This document shows, in pieces, positions 14,101-29,100 of a DNA stretch of 64,000 nucleotides. Within the stretch, counting starts at the first letter, position 1, and every line of letters starts with the position of its first letter. Location: positions 16,764,540-16,828,539 of the forward strand of contig OV277861.1 of assembly GCA_922989275.2 (NCBI GenBank), in the 5' to 3' direction. Under the pieces are notes generated by a model, which saw nothing but the letters and a program-made list of their open reading frames with translations, made no database searches and was not told where the DNA came from. The translations under genes and the position numbers were made by a program. The DNA is from Gari tellinella (lineage: Eukaryota > Mollusca > Bivalvia > Cardiida > Psammobiidae).

Positions 14101-17100
14101 TATTTGAACTGACTTAAGTCGAACTAACTCGTATTTCTAAGCCTATAGTCTGTCTGCTTTTAAATTTGCAAATGCGGTTATGAACGACTTCAGAAAATTC
14201 GATTGGACTAAAGGCATTGTCTTGAATGAAACGTTATGTCCCGGTCACACAGACGGTCGGACTTAAATCGGTACCCAATCGGTCGAATTATTTGCTGTTT
14301 TAATCGGTTGTCATAAGTGATTTAATTTCAGACTTTCTGTGTGACCGGGTATCGGTGATAAATAGTTGTTCAATCGGTGAAACGCCATCCCGCCTCCGAT
14401 TGGCCACCGATTGGCAACTCATGAACTCCTATGGGCCACCGATTAAAAGCGCCCAACAACCTATCAATAATCGACGAATACCGATAAAAAACCGATGAAA
14501 TGCTGGCGGCAACCGATTGATCACCAACTGATCACCGATTGAACTGCCATTAACAACCGATGAAAACCGACGAGATCCTGCGTTTTAATTCTCATCTTTC
14601 TTCATCGGTGGTAAGTATCAGTTCATCGGTGCTTTATCGGTGGTTTATCGGTGATTCGTCGGTGATATCGGTAGTAGACAGGTTGTCAATCGGTTATTTG
14701 TAAAATATTTTCACCGATCGAGAATTTTAAGCACGTTTAAAAATCCCAATCGGTGATTTTCGCCGACGAAACTCATCTTTACCCAAAAGCGATTGATAGG
14801 TGGAAAACAGGTGGCCAATAGGTGATGTCGGTAGTAAATAGCTTGTCATCGGTCCCCTCCGTAGTTTGGGGAAAAAACAACCGATCTATCACCGATGGCT
14901 CTGTGTGACCGGGGTGTTAGCGGAGGGTTGTTGTATAGTTTTCGTATAACTGACAAAACAGACATAAACCTGGTCGCAAACAAAGAACATTAAAAATGCC
15001 CCTTCATCCGTTTGCTTTCAAATTAAATTATTCCGTGATTCCAAAAAGGAAAATAAATATACACTTGTTGAAATGATGAAACACCAGGTTCAGTGTCAAG
15101 CAGGTTTGGTCTAAATGGGACGATGAGTTACGTGCTTCTTATCTTGGCATAAACTGTTTGGAGTTACAAGCCAGTCTGTAATCATAGGGATAAGGGCTTA
15201 TGCGTATTCGATGCAAATGCCGACTTATTATATTTTAACCATTTGAATGTCATTATGATGTAATAACCCTTTTAATACAGTCACTGGCATAATATAGCGT
15301 GCATAAAAATGTCGACTGCTTTAATGTTTGAAATTTGGATTTTTATGTAGATCTGTTGTTTACTTTTAGTTGTTTTTTTCAAACAGTTTTAGATCTGATG
15401 AGAAGCTGCGTCACGCGGCGTCTTACCAGCACCCTAACTGTTTGCAAAGGTTGTCGGGCGAAGCAGTGAATGGGTAATCGACAATATACTGAATAATTCA
15501 TTTTGATATTAAATGTTTAAATTATGACATAATGAAAGAAAATTTACATCAAAATGTTCATGTTACAGCGCAGTTAAATCACAATTTGAAAATATTCCTT
15601 TCAGGCAGAATATAGTTATTAAAGATGAAAACAATAAAATATGTATTAACGAGCACATGAGATGTCGGAATGACAAAGCAAGTTAAACCATTATTAAGCG
15701 AGCATCTAGTCAGGAAGAATAGATTACCCCATTTGCGCTGCTCATTGCAATGTACGTTCCAATTATGCTAGTTTATATATTATTATATTAAGTTGATCTA
15801 GCGACAATGCTTAGTATACACATACAACAGAGATCAAATAATACAGATTCTGATGAAACGACGTAAATAACAAAGTTTTAATAGGGTATATACTGTTTGA
15901 CAATGTATGTTAATTGGTCAATGGATACCATAAAATGGGAAATATTGCACACATTTCATGCATGCAGGTATTCAAAATGATGACCATTAATTTTGTTCAT
16001 GCTCTTAGATTAGCTGTAACAATGAAGTTTGAAACAAAATTTCATTTATTTAAATTGTTAAATATAATTATATTTTAATGTAAATGTCAGACCGTTTGAA
16101 TCCTAAACAGATACCGTGTTACTCAGTGCCTGAACGGTAGCGTATATCCTATTTAAACGTAAATTTATAAATCAGACTCAGAATACGCTATACTTTTTTA
16201 TTTAAACATATACAATTTATTATCCCTGTACATTGTACATACAAAAACATTTTCATAGTGGTTAATGCTTGTATATCACGTCGACATGTCGAACTTGTGT
16301 GTATGACAGATACATAACACATAATTTTTTCATATTGTATACGAGTTGACCTATCATCTAAAATGCACTTATTTTGTCTTTAGAAAAGTGCAAAATTCAA
16401 TTTGACTGGTAAGCCGTTTGGAACTTGATCGGTTTCCACCATAACACAATACACGGCCTTGATTGAAGTAGATAGCGCTACTTTTTACATTGCCTCAGTT
16501 TAAAGGCAATATAATGTACATATACAGTAAAACATTTCTATTGCGACCACTTAAATGAAGGCTAATTAATAGAACAAGAAACAGATGACAGCTTAACCCT
16601 TTCCCTTATAGAAGCGACTTTTAGCCCATTCATTTTATTCATCCGCTGAAGAAAATAGTTCCAAATTATACTGTAATGAATATGTGTCATATTTAATCCT
16701 TTCCTTATTCTAGCAGTTAATAGCTTAAAGCAGGCTGAAAGTAAAGCAGAATGCGCCTTAGGGCGCATTCTGCTTTACTTTCAACCTGCTTTAAGTAGTC
16801 ACATATCTTCAATACTAGAAACAATGCTATCAGGTAAAGGGTTAAAGCAAGGTGACAGTAAGCAATCACTTGTCGCACGCACCTAATAATTAACAAACTT
16901 TAGTGTCCGTTATAGAGAGGTTTTACTGTCCATGTATTGTTAACGTTATCTATCAAGTGTCAGGTTGCAATCCTGTAATTTATGTGATAATCATATCCTG
17001 TTTGTATAAAACCACGGTAGCAGTATTCATTTACTACCAGCCAGACTCCAATCTAAACACAACAAATAATCAATGTCATAATCGTGTATAGTTCTAACTA

Positions 17101-20100
17101 GATGGTAGTAACTGTTGTTCAACAAACAGAACAAAAAATTAATGCAAAATCTCACAAAACTAACAATTAGTGTTACTTTTGGTCTTAGAGTAGCAGTTAT
17201 TTAGTTTCAATAACGTTCTCTAATTTTCGTTAAACATGTTCTGGTTTAGAGATGTTCTACTGATTGGACGTTTGGCGTAGATAAATTGTTTTTCAATTTG
17301 GTTACGTAAGATATAGGTCAGATAACTAAGCAATCAATTATTGCCCATCAGAAAAACATTTGATTACCTCCAAGAGTTGATTCAAATTTGCATGCTTATT
17401 ACGCCGATATATCTTGATATTTCCGTGTGTGCAAGCAATAGCGTTTCTTCGAAAAATATACAATATTAAGTAATCCTGTTTTTCACGTCATGAGGTTTCA
17501 GTTCGCGCTTGAATCAGCATCAATATCAGACGATTCTGTCGCCATATTACTGGTATGTATAAATATTGTAACTGCAGTTTTTACCATGGGGAAATGCTAA
17601 CTGTACAGTGGAGAATCTGTTATTCTTTCCCAATAAACTATTATTTGCCGTGCAAACAGTTTGGAGCCAGATCAGACGCCGGGTAACCCGGCGTCTGATC
17701 AGGCTCCGAACTGTTTGCCACCAAGATAAACAAGAATTATCAGAATTGTCCAAAAGTTGTTCTTTTCTACGTTTTAGTGCTTTGCGTTTGCGTACGTTTG
17801 TGTTTAAACGGGAAAGAATAACAGATTCTCCACTGTACCTATTAAACGAAGCGAAACGCAAATGCAGTGTTCTTTTATATAAATAGTTGTTAAACGGTTG
17901 AGAAACATTTGCATCAATAATTACTAACGGCATACTCACTATTACAATTTGCACAAAAGCTTGAATCAAGATGAGACGACGAGTAACTCAGCGTCGACTC
18001 ATCTGGATCCGAAGCATTTGATAGTGTTTTGAAACACATTATAGAACTTTGTAGTTTAAATAGTTTTTATCTATTTTGCAAACATTGTAGACCTCGATCA
18101 GACCTGGGTCTGCGCTGTTTATTGACGTTTTTCTTTTCTGTAAAGCTTTATAAAAGCGACTATTAATCTCTTCATTATACAATTTATATTGATAATTTTA
18201 TTTGTTTAATATTTTAGCCTGCAGTATCATTTCAAAGTTAGATTTAAGTCAGTACCACTGACCAAATTTTGAAAAATAGTGTCAAATTGTTAGGATCCTG
18301 ACCAGACGCCGTGTCACGCGGCGTCTAATCAGGGTCAAAACCGTTTGTAAACGCGTATTGAGACGTAAAGTAGAGAGAAAGGGTTAAAAGCAGTCAATGC
18401 AGGTCATACTTCAACACGAAATACTAGTAGTCTATGTGAAAAATCCAGCATTAAAATGGTTAAAAGACCAATGATTATTGGTTAATAACACCAGTCACTG
18501 CTCATATAGCACGTACGATCCTCCTGCAGACATGTTAGAGTAGAAATAATACATTTACACCAATGATCTATCTGAATCCGATCTCCATTAGTCGTTGTGA
18601 GGTGGGTAATTTAATCACCAGGACAAACGGCTTCGTGATCTGAATTACCCTGCAACTCAATCTCAAACGGTGACCGAGTTCACAGATTGGCGACTCGTAT
18701 ATTAGCCATGTCAAGCGACAGACAAACGCTTTCGATAATGCAAGGCTCAAGATAACAACGGTGTAAACCAGTTATCTGCAACATTCTTTCCTTTACGCCT
18801 ACAATAAACCTTATGTTTTGACAACTCATATGAACCGTCACCAAGCGACGATACTAATTACGGGTGGTCACAACATAGAGTTGAGAACTATAGAATTAAG
18901 TTTTTGGAATGTTTTCCGCATTTTGGACTCTGAGTAATGGCAATCATTATAGCCATAGATCTAAGGCGGCATCAGATAAAGTTGTGCGCCTTTTCTCAAG
19001 TGCCGGAACTTGACATTTATCTGTCAAGACTGCTTCATCAAATGTATGTCCATAAACTGTGTTTCAGCACACAAGAAAATACTATCTCTGAGATAGACCA
19101 ATATCACCCTATACTCAATGTACGAGTAAACTTGGCTTGTTAGTTGTCTGGACCATTTTTCCTATAGCATGGTTTTAGTTTATAATATGTGTGCTCACTT
19201 AAAGCAGGTTAAAAAAAAGCAAAATCAGCCTAAGGCGCATTCTGCTTTACTTTCAGCCTGCTTGAAGCTACCGTCTGCTAGGATAAATTATACAAAATAT
19301 TTCTAATGGTACATTGTCATGACACTAGAAACTAGAACTACTTTTTTAAGTGGAGGTGTATATTGAAAGTGCTAAAACATGTTTATATGGGGGAAGGGGT
19401 TAACAATTGTTTGGAAATATCTGCTACAATATCAGGTAACTCTCGGCCAGAAGTCACATTTCCCCCTAGACGGCTAATCTGGGCATTTGCTGAACACGTG
19501 TATTTGAGGGTGTTGTTTTGTGATTTGTTTAATATAATATATATTTGTCACGAACGTGGTTTTAGACAAACATTGTTTATAAATCCCATATGGTATGTAT
19601 AATATGGATAATTATACACATACAAGTATATCAGGGGAATATGCAATGGGGTTACACGAATGACTTTCCAATGACTTATGCGATGGATTAGTATAATTTG
19701 CCAATGTTTTTATTGTCTGTTTCAACTACCGGTAATGTTTTTTTGTAGTTTTACTACGGAAATTATGACATGAGTGTTAAACCAAATGCCTCTGATCTAG
19801 ATCTAAACTCTTGGAATTGAAACTTGATGCCTTGTTGCCAGTGGAGAAAACGGTGTAACCAGTAGTTGTTAACTTAATATTCATTCTGACATTTATATAT
19901 AGTATCTCTGTTTTCTTTCGCCCTTTCCGGCGTTAAATTTGCAATACATGTAGTTAGGACCAAATGACAGCATACAACAGGCATTACACACGTGCAGGGG
20001 CTTTTTGTATCGTTGGCTCTTGACATTTATTTGAATTTGTTATCTATATAGACACGATAAACTATGTTGCAATAGATACAAGCACATTTGTAAATATTCG

Positions 20101-23100
20101 CCACTAAACAGGTAAATATTAATGTGTCATTTCAAACAATAACACATCGATAGTCATAAAGACAAGCGATTTGTACAAAGCAGACTGAAGAACAGTACAA
20201 CTTTTTACAAAAAGCACCTGTACAAAGAAATACATGCCATATTTAAGGACTTGTGAAGTCATGAAAATCAATCTCAAATTAGATTTTAACTATTGTCACT
20301 ATTTTGTGATTTGTATCATATTGCATTTAGATAACTACGATATACATTAATCGTTTTGCAAATATATGTTTACTGTGCATAAGTTAACTCCATCACTGCA
20401 AAACGTCATCAATATTAAACAACATGCGTCTGCATTCACTTCTCAAATATCAATTTAAGTAATTTCGAATGAAGATATATTTAAATGAGAGTCAAATAAT
20501 TTGGATTCTGATCAGAGAACCCAAATTGTTTGCAAATAACTATTAAAACTCGCGGCATGGCAGTGAATGGGCTGAAAAAAAATGCACTTAGTGTAAGAAG
20601 GTGTCGCTTTTATCTTCGGACAAGTACTGTTTATTGGCCATATTTGTCACTCTTGAAAAAAATCCATAGTACGCTGAAACAATTAGTAATCCTCTTAACC
20701 TTGCACTCGACAAGGATTGACTCTTTAAATTAATTGATTACTCTATTGAACGAGTTTTTGCACTTAACCCCGTCTTTATCATCTGAGTCACCTTTGTCAC
20801 TACACTTGTTTTTAAAAAATAATTTTAAAGCTATTCTAGCTTAAGAAATCTTATTCATTTGTGTCAAAAATTGTATCCTGATCAGACGCCGCGTTTTGCA
20901 GCGTCTGATCTTGATCCGAACTGTTTGCGATTTCTAGTTTAGTCGTAACTAGCAGGCAAGGAGTTAACCGTTTCCATGCTAAGCATATGCTCCTACATTG
21001 AGGACGGTTGTAAACAGTTTGAACCCGGATGTTATGCTGAGGAACTCGGCATCCTGTTGGAGTTCGAACCGTTTGATACTCAGCATGTACCTTCCGCATC
21101 AGTATTGAAAAGATATGCCATTTTCAGATCTATACAAAACAACAAATTTCAATAACTGACATGTTTTGAATGGGTATATTGATAGCCCTTACCTTGCTAG
21201 CCGCGAATTTTCTAACAGTGTTAGCCCAGATCAGATAGATGGCATCTGATCAGGATCCAACTCGTTTGACTGTTGTACTAAAATCCAACGTAATCAAAAT
21301 TAAAATATTCAGACTTCAACTGATAAACAGGCTGTATCGTAGCAGGCCAATGGTTATAAAGCAAAGGAAACTGTTCAAGTCAATGAAGTCACATTAATTT
21401 GGACCAAGATTTCCACGTCATAACTTATAGGCTATTATGGACAGACATGACACAATATGACAGGTTATTATACGCCACTCTTTCTGGATAACCACTGCTT
21501 TATTAACAGTATCCGTCTACTTTTATTGTTCAACTTTAGAATTTAGGTTTTTGGACATCCATATGAATGTCAAAACTGTTTGGAACCTGACTAAACAACG
21601 AGTTAAACGGTATTTGGACAGTGACTAAAGTGTTTGTTGAATCAAAGAGAACTCAGAACAAGGAAGTAAAGGGGTTCATATAGATTATGTTATATATATT
21701 GATGCTTAGTGTCATGTTATTGACACTTTATGAATGAAAGAACTCGTTAGACTCGAAAGCTGATATACATGATTCTTTTAACTTGGCTGATGAAGCAGTT
21801 TTCAAAGGATCGATGGAAAAATGGAATTATACAAAAATAGCAGTACTAGTATAATGCATGACCAGGGATTGATTACATGTATAGAAATGTTATATTAACC
21901 CCTTCACTGCCATGGCGTCATCCGTTTTGAATAAATGTCGTCCAATTTTCCAATTTCAATTTCATCCACATTTGTATTTTGACTTAAGACATATATAATG
22001 AAGTGTCAACCAGTTTGAATACTGATCAGATGCCGCATTACGCGGCATCTGATCAGTATCCAAACTGTTTGCAAATAGTTATTGTATCCGGGGGTACATG
22101 TAAGACAGAGAAAGGGGTTAAAAGTGCAATACAATCACTATAGTCAGACAAACATGATATGATGTATCTAAAATTATCTTATTTTCGGAGTGCCTCGTAA
22201 CACAAGTTTTGCTGTTCTAACATTTGTAATGAATCAATGTGAACGCGCTCATATGGTCACCTGTATAACGACACATAATTATATGAGACTCTGTTTGCAT
22301 TCATATTACCAAGTGTCTGCAAATTCACTTCCTCATTTCAAGCTACGACAACTCCAATAACATGACAATGAGACAGCATAGGAATACTTTCTCGCCGCCA
22401 GTATACAGTGAAACATCTCTATTACGACTACTTAATCAAAGGCTAATTGATTTTTTAAAAGACGAGTGACATATTAAGTAAATGAGACAGTAAAACAGAA
22501 AGCTCCTAAAGGAGCTTTCTGTTGTACTGTCACCTTGCCTTAAGCTGTCAACTGCCAAAAAACTCATACTAAGTAACACAGTTAAGTGATCAAAATAGAG
22601 AGATTTTACTGCGTTTACATTGATTTCTCACGAAAGTCTTACACTAATATAGTCCGTACGGAGTTCATGTTGTACTCTTGGTGCAAATATGAGAAAATAA
22701 CACTGTCTACAAGATGCCTTAACTGTCATGAAATGTTTTCTTGTTATTCTCCAATGATATAAAAGGATATGATTTATCGTGTAGACAATTGTAAGTACTA
22801 ATACTGCTTTTAGTTTGCGAGGCTTTTTGTAGCTGAGTATATTAAACGTGCATTTGTATGTTAAAGTCTTGCAAATGCTTACATACATGTAAGAGAATAA
22901 TTTCAAGTAAACTCGTAAATGCTTCAATGCCGACCCCTAATCAGGCTCCGAACTGTTTTCAAATTGAATATCAACAGATTATCAAAATTGCATAAATAAC
23001 TGTCAGTATATTATTTGTCTTTGTAATGCATTTGTGTTGAACGTCGGTTCAACAGACACATACCATATTCCCCACTTTATACAATATACGTTTTCTAATC

Positions 23101-26100
23101 GCCGCTGAAAATGTTCTTTAAATTCAGTGGTACAGTGGAGAATCTGTTACTCTTTCCCGTTTAAACGCAAACGTACGCAAACGCAAAGCACTAAAACGTA
23201 GAAAAGAACAACTTTTGGACAATTCTGATAATTCTTGTTTATCTTGGTGGCAAACAGTTTGGAGCCTGATCAGACGCCGGGTTACCCGGCGTCTGATCTG
23301 GCTCCAAACTGTTTGCAAGTTGCAAATAATAGTTTTAGCGTAAACGCGTTTATTGGGAAAGAATAACAGATTCTCCACTGTACCTGTGATTAGGACTGCA
23401 GTGCTCCCTCCTTACAACAAAAACTCAATAGGAGGGAGTTATTTAAGGGAGGAAACAATTATACGCTAAAGAGTACTGAGCATGAATTGGCCTTTTTTTG
23501 CAAATAATATACATACCTAAGTTGTCAAGATTGAAAGTACTTATTGACTACTATATATATTTTCATTTATATTTAGAGAAAATTGTACTCATCCGTTTAG
23601 ATCTTGACCAGTCATCCTGTTTCTGAATGACTACTCTAGATTCAAACCGTCATTCAGTTGTTTATATTTTGGAAAAAAGACCTTATTGTTTTATTTGTTA
23701 AAATAGTTATGCTAAACATCAACATGTAATTAACACTACTCTAAAGGTAGAAGAAACAATGATCCAGCATGCAAAGAGGTAACTAGTACCCTATTTGACG
23801 CACATACGCGTTACTACGGGTTAATAGGTTAAGCCGTATACTGTCTCCGAAGTTAAAACTAGTATTTTTTGTAAGATGTCATACTATATAGACAGCTGAG
23901 TGTAAGAAAATTTGAAAAACAGTTTATATTATTACACCTCGCTTTGAGTTACAATGTTAATTTTCCATAGACCAAAATGAAACATTTTGCATGTTGGTTT
24001 TTTTTTTTTACATCTATCCAAAATATACTGTCTCTCTATATGATTTTCCCTTTTGTCGCCCTATATGATTATATTTTCTCTATTCTTCTTTCTTTTTTTG
24101 TAATGAAATAAACAACGTGACGTCATAGACGTCGACGTCGTTTCCCGCGTTTCGTGCACGGCGGCTCTAAATTGGTATTCACAACATATTTTATAAAATA
24201 CGAATCTGTTTTAAATGGCAGTTTGGGTGACATTAAAATTGTCAACCCTCGAAAATAAAAATGTCACCCTCGGCTTCGCCTTGGGGTGACATTCTATTTC
24301 TCGGGTTGACAATTTGAATGTCACGCAAATTGCTATCTAATATTTATATACTGTATGCTTTTTTGAAGATGTGAAACTTCATGTCTAAAAGAACGTAATG
24401 AAGTTATTGCCACGAGTGTAACTCAATGTCACATTCGTATGTAAATTAATTTTCTCGCGGTAATTCTCGTGCGGAATTTAAAGCAGTCAGATCCGTCAAC
24501 ACAAGTCTAACAAATCTCTGAAATCATAATAACGATATAATAGTAACCCAGGCTAATTTCACCACATACAGTTGGTGTAATGGACATGTGGCAGCTAGTA
24601 GCAGAATTGACCTCTATGTAAGAGCTTTTTGTTCTACGTTGGTTTTGTTTCAATTCCCTGTACATGTGTTAACAGGGCTCCAGATAAGAGTAATTTTTCA
24701 AAAACTAAATTTTTATTTCTGTATTAATTCCTATGGTTTTACTACTCATAAAAATCGTCTCTTCGAGACGATTCTAACGAGTAGTAACACCATAGGAAAT
24801 AATGCTGAAATGATTAAATTCCTTCTTATCTGGAGCCCTCCATGTGTAGACATGTCTTACCACACATACAACAGGCCCACATTTGAATTTTGAACGGTAA
24901 CAATGGTTTGACACCATTGTAGTGATATACAAACTGTGGATACCGCTAATACAGTGGGGAACGACGTTATCCTTTCTTACAAACGCTTTGAAAATATGTC
25001 CAATGCCAACAGTTTGGATCCAGATCGGCCGCTGAGAAACATTGAGTGAGATAATGCTCTAACATTTTTGCAACTTAGATTATACAGAACTGTCATCATT
25101 TTCAAGACGTTGTCATTTTCTACAAAGTTTTAAAAATAATTGTGTTTCTTTGTTTCATGGGAAATAATAACTGCGGACTCGTTTTTTAACCAGATAACAA
25201 CCCATTCGAGTGATATTTTTTTCATATCAACCCAAAGAAATTGATTATCCTCTATGTAACACTGTTATAGACAACTCAAGCTCAATATAGAACTTTGATG
25301 TTACCGTAACAATCGAAAGTCTTGAATATGTGTTTGGTTTATTCAGAAGACTAGTCCTACTAATTATTCTGTTTTAATTCTGTTTTAATGTCCACAGAGT
25401 CGTGTCTGAAGTAATAATGTCAATAGCCTAGAGGGTAGTTCAAGGACAAAATCGTATCTAAAACACTGAGTTTCTACTAGATCTATACCCATGAGGAAAT
25501 CCAAACTTCAAAACCTACCAATAAAAATGGCATGGTCATCTATAAACACATTACGAAAAGATATAGCTTCTACACTACGACGTTAATTAAAAAATATCCA
25601 TGTATTGTGGAATCCTTAACTCTTCATGGCCTGTTTCAAATATTGATGATAAGTGACGACCTAAAGTAAATTGAAAATAAAGCAGAATGCGCTGAAGCAG
25701 CATTTTGTTTTACTTTGCTTAAAGCTGCTATCTGCTTGAATCTTGAAAATATATGTTATGATACATATTCATGAATGTAGAGTATGAACTAGCTTTTCAG
25801 TGAAGGAATGAAGGAAATGCGTTAAAAATGATTATGGGGTAATGAGTTATAATTTACAACAGCTTAAAATATTTACTCCACAACAAAAAAACCAAAACGT
25901 GTCTGACGAATCTTTATGTTATGTATTCACCTTGCCTTAGCAGCATGCTGGTTTTCGAATTTAACCAATTTGGGCCCAGTGGATTCTTCCATGTTTATTT
26001 ATTGGATTAGGCCATTTTTTATCAAAGGGATGCCTGGTCAAAAGTTTCATTTTTATTTTGTTTTATATTGAAATTCCCATCAGCAAACAGTGTAGACTCT

Positions 26101-29100
26101 GATCAGACGCCGCATAATGCGGCGTCTGATCAGCGTCTACACTGTTTGCCGATGTCCCATATATTGGATCGTGGGCACACATGGGTTAAAACAATTCTGT
26201 CTTCAGACAAGAGGGAAGAGCACGATTGATTTATCAATGTACAATGTAAGATGCTGACCGATGTCATGTAGAACTTGATCAGAAGCGATAGGGAAAGTAA
26301 TTGTATTCCTTAATCAGTACCCTGCCAATCGCGACCGACTTGTGTTCGCAAACAGTTTGAATCAAGATTAATCGCCGAGGAAACCGATATCTGATCAGGA
26401 TCCAAAGTGTTTGACTCTTATCTTTTGTGTTTTTTTTCTTCAAATTGGCATATGTAGTTTATTTTGACATGTGTTTAAATCGGCCGATATCAAAGTGCAG
26501 ATTTGTTAACATGTTGTTCCGCTATGCTTTACATTTCTTACCTAAAGCACAGCCACCCTGCATTCGACACTGAAAACTGTCGTTTTCAGGGGTGTATTAC
26601 GGAAGTTTGTAAAGGCGTATGTTATGTTAAAATAATATTCTTGAAACATTTGTGACCAATGCTGTACTCGAACCGGCGACCTTTGGCATTCAAGGCCAAC
26701 ACTCTACCGACTGAGCTAACTGGGCAATCGTCACAAACCTTTAAGTCGGGATTCCAAATATGACCGAACCTGAGAAACATCTCAGACCTATTTCCAATGG
26801 TATATTTGTCCTGTTTTATTGTACGGATAAAATGCTTGAACAAAGTCAATGGCCTAAGAGACATTTCAAGGACACATGTTTTATCTTTATCTACTTATTG
26901 TAAACTATACTCATGAGGAAATCAAGCTACTAAATATGTCGGTAAAGGTTTCCTTTCATCTCATTCATTATAATACAAATCCAAAATAGTGCTCCCCAAT
27001 GACGGCCAATAGAATGTACACACTGATATTACAAACACACGACTACGCAAGATTTAAAGTAAGCCAGAAAGCGCCAATACGAGATTTCTGCTTTGTGTTC
27101 GTCTTTCTGTCAGTATTTAGCTGCCTTCAACAACAAAGAGAGCCATGCATGGCTTTTACTTACTGACAGTTTACCTCTCTAGTACGACCACTAACATGAA
27201 TGCTAATTGGTTGTATAAAAGACTGGTGACAACTTTAAGCAAGGTGATAGTAAAACAGAAAGCTCTTGAAAGAGCTTTCTGTTTTACTGTCACATTGCTT
27301 TAAGTAGTCAACTATCGTTCACAGCGTATTGATAATTAATACAATTTAATGGTTGTTTTAGAGAGATTTTACTGTATGCAACGGTCCATAGGGAGTTCAC
27401 ATACAAGACGTATACAGTTTCTCATAGATTAATCAGAGAATCATTTAGGTCAGACTTCCAGACACAAGGCCACTGTAGAATTTGTTTATCAATGAAACAT
27501 GCAAGAAGCTGGACGATGCCATGTATAACTAAACAGACACGGAATGGAAATAATATGCAGCGCAGAACCTTTGCGTTTGATCAGGATCAAAACTGTTTGA
27601 TATGCGTCGTTAGTTTAATGGTTTATTTTGCATAATAACCAAGTATAGATATACCAAGACGTGTTTCAAAGAGACCTATAATAAAATTTAATAACAATAA
27701 TAACAAACCGTCTCTTATCTCTATTCCGTTGTAATATTCTAAAACTAGTGATCGGGTAGATTAACAATACCGCTCAGCTAACCTCTATTAAAATAGATTA
27801 AGGGGAAATACAACTTAAACAAATCATATGTTGAACGTCTAACCACTTCACTGTCACGACATCATCTGTGTTAAACAATTGTCGTCCACATGTTTTCCTC
27901 AATTTCAAATTTGGTAATTTGACCATAGTTATAGGGATTCAAAGAGTTTGAATCCTGATCAGACGAAATGGACTCTGGGTAAGGCAGTGGCGGGGTAAAA
28001 GACAACACTGTAACGCAATTTGCAAGTAAAGCAAACAAAAAGCTCATATGAGACATTCGAACACAGTGTATCTGTTAAAAGTACATTTTTCGTATGACAT
28101 CAGCGTTGTCCCAGGCAAGGCCCTCTGTTTACACTGTTTGTTTTTTGCAACATATTGTTATTAAACAAATACTATAAGTAAAAAAAAAGAAGCGACTTAA
28201 TTGGATACGAGAATTGTCAAATTGAAGTGTCGGGGGCAATGATTAAGTACAGTATACCCTCTCTACAACGACTATCCACGCAACTATTCCCTCCCAACAA
28301 CAATTATTACCGCTGTTCCCCAAATACTGCAGTTATGTCTAACCTTTTCGCGGCTGCAATATCGTCTGCGAAATGTTGTCGTCTGCTGCTTTTCTCAAAA
28401 TCATATTTGACAGAAAAAACAAACAAACGATTGACAAACAGCTTGAATCCAGACCAGAAGACACGTTACGCGGATTCAAGCTGTTTGCATGTGTAAGCAC
28501 AATTCTCTCCATATAACACCCCCCTCCGAACAACACACATACTCTTTGTTTCCCATTGGTTTTTTTTTGTAGAGAGGAAGCACTGTAATAACCAAATCAC
28601 CAGTATAGTTGTTTGAACGCCCAGGTCAAGGTCAGTTTACCATGTACTTTCTGGTGTTGGCTGTCTTACTCTGTGTTCCTTACTCTTAAATAGACCCACA
28701 GCTCGTCTAGTGTAAACACACACTCTTACATAAGCGAGACTTGAGATATTTAAATTATACGATCAAACGTTAAGAGGGCCGTGCTCAGACACATTTTGTC
28801 ATAATGAGTCAATACACTTATATAACAGTTAACCCTTCTCCTGCATATAGTTTATATTGACTCTTATTACAATCAGTGTAGACCTAGATCAGTCAGCTCA
28901 TGAGGGAATATTCTTTTAAGGCTCTGTATTATTTCTTATTCTGTCTGTATGACATGAACACGCACTTTTTTTGCAGAAGAAAATGTTCCATATTTTATAA
29001 GTATATTCAATAGTTCGTGCTTTAGATGTTCATAGAAGATAGAGTTTCATACCAACGGACTTCTTGAGACTGGATTGCAATAAAACTAGAACATCTCATA

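Noticed and set aside
14240..14913. Tandem satellite
   Set aside because: The CGGTGAT words have no constant spacing and occur in both orientations, so it is not a tandem repeat.
625..16845. Short peptides resembling [12 protein letters not shown] in several frames
   Set aside because: These are translations of the K2 hairpin in T3 copies.
18937..19143. Open frame of 68 codons
   Set aside because: No recognisable motif, no splice context and no conserved repeat explanation; length is within chance expectation.
24588..24893. 101-codon open frame
   Set aside because: It spans a foldback element (24674-24839), so it is a translation of inverted repeats.
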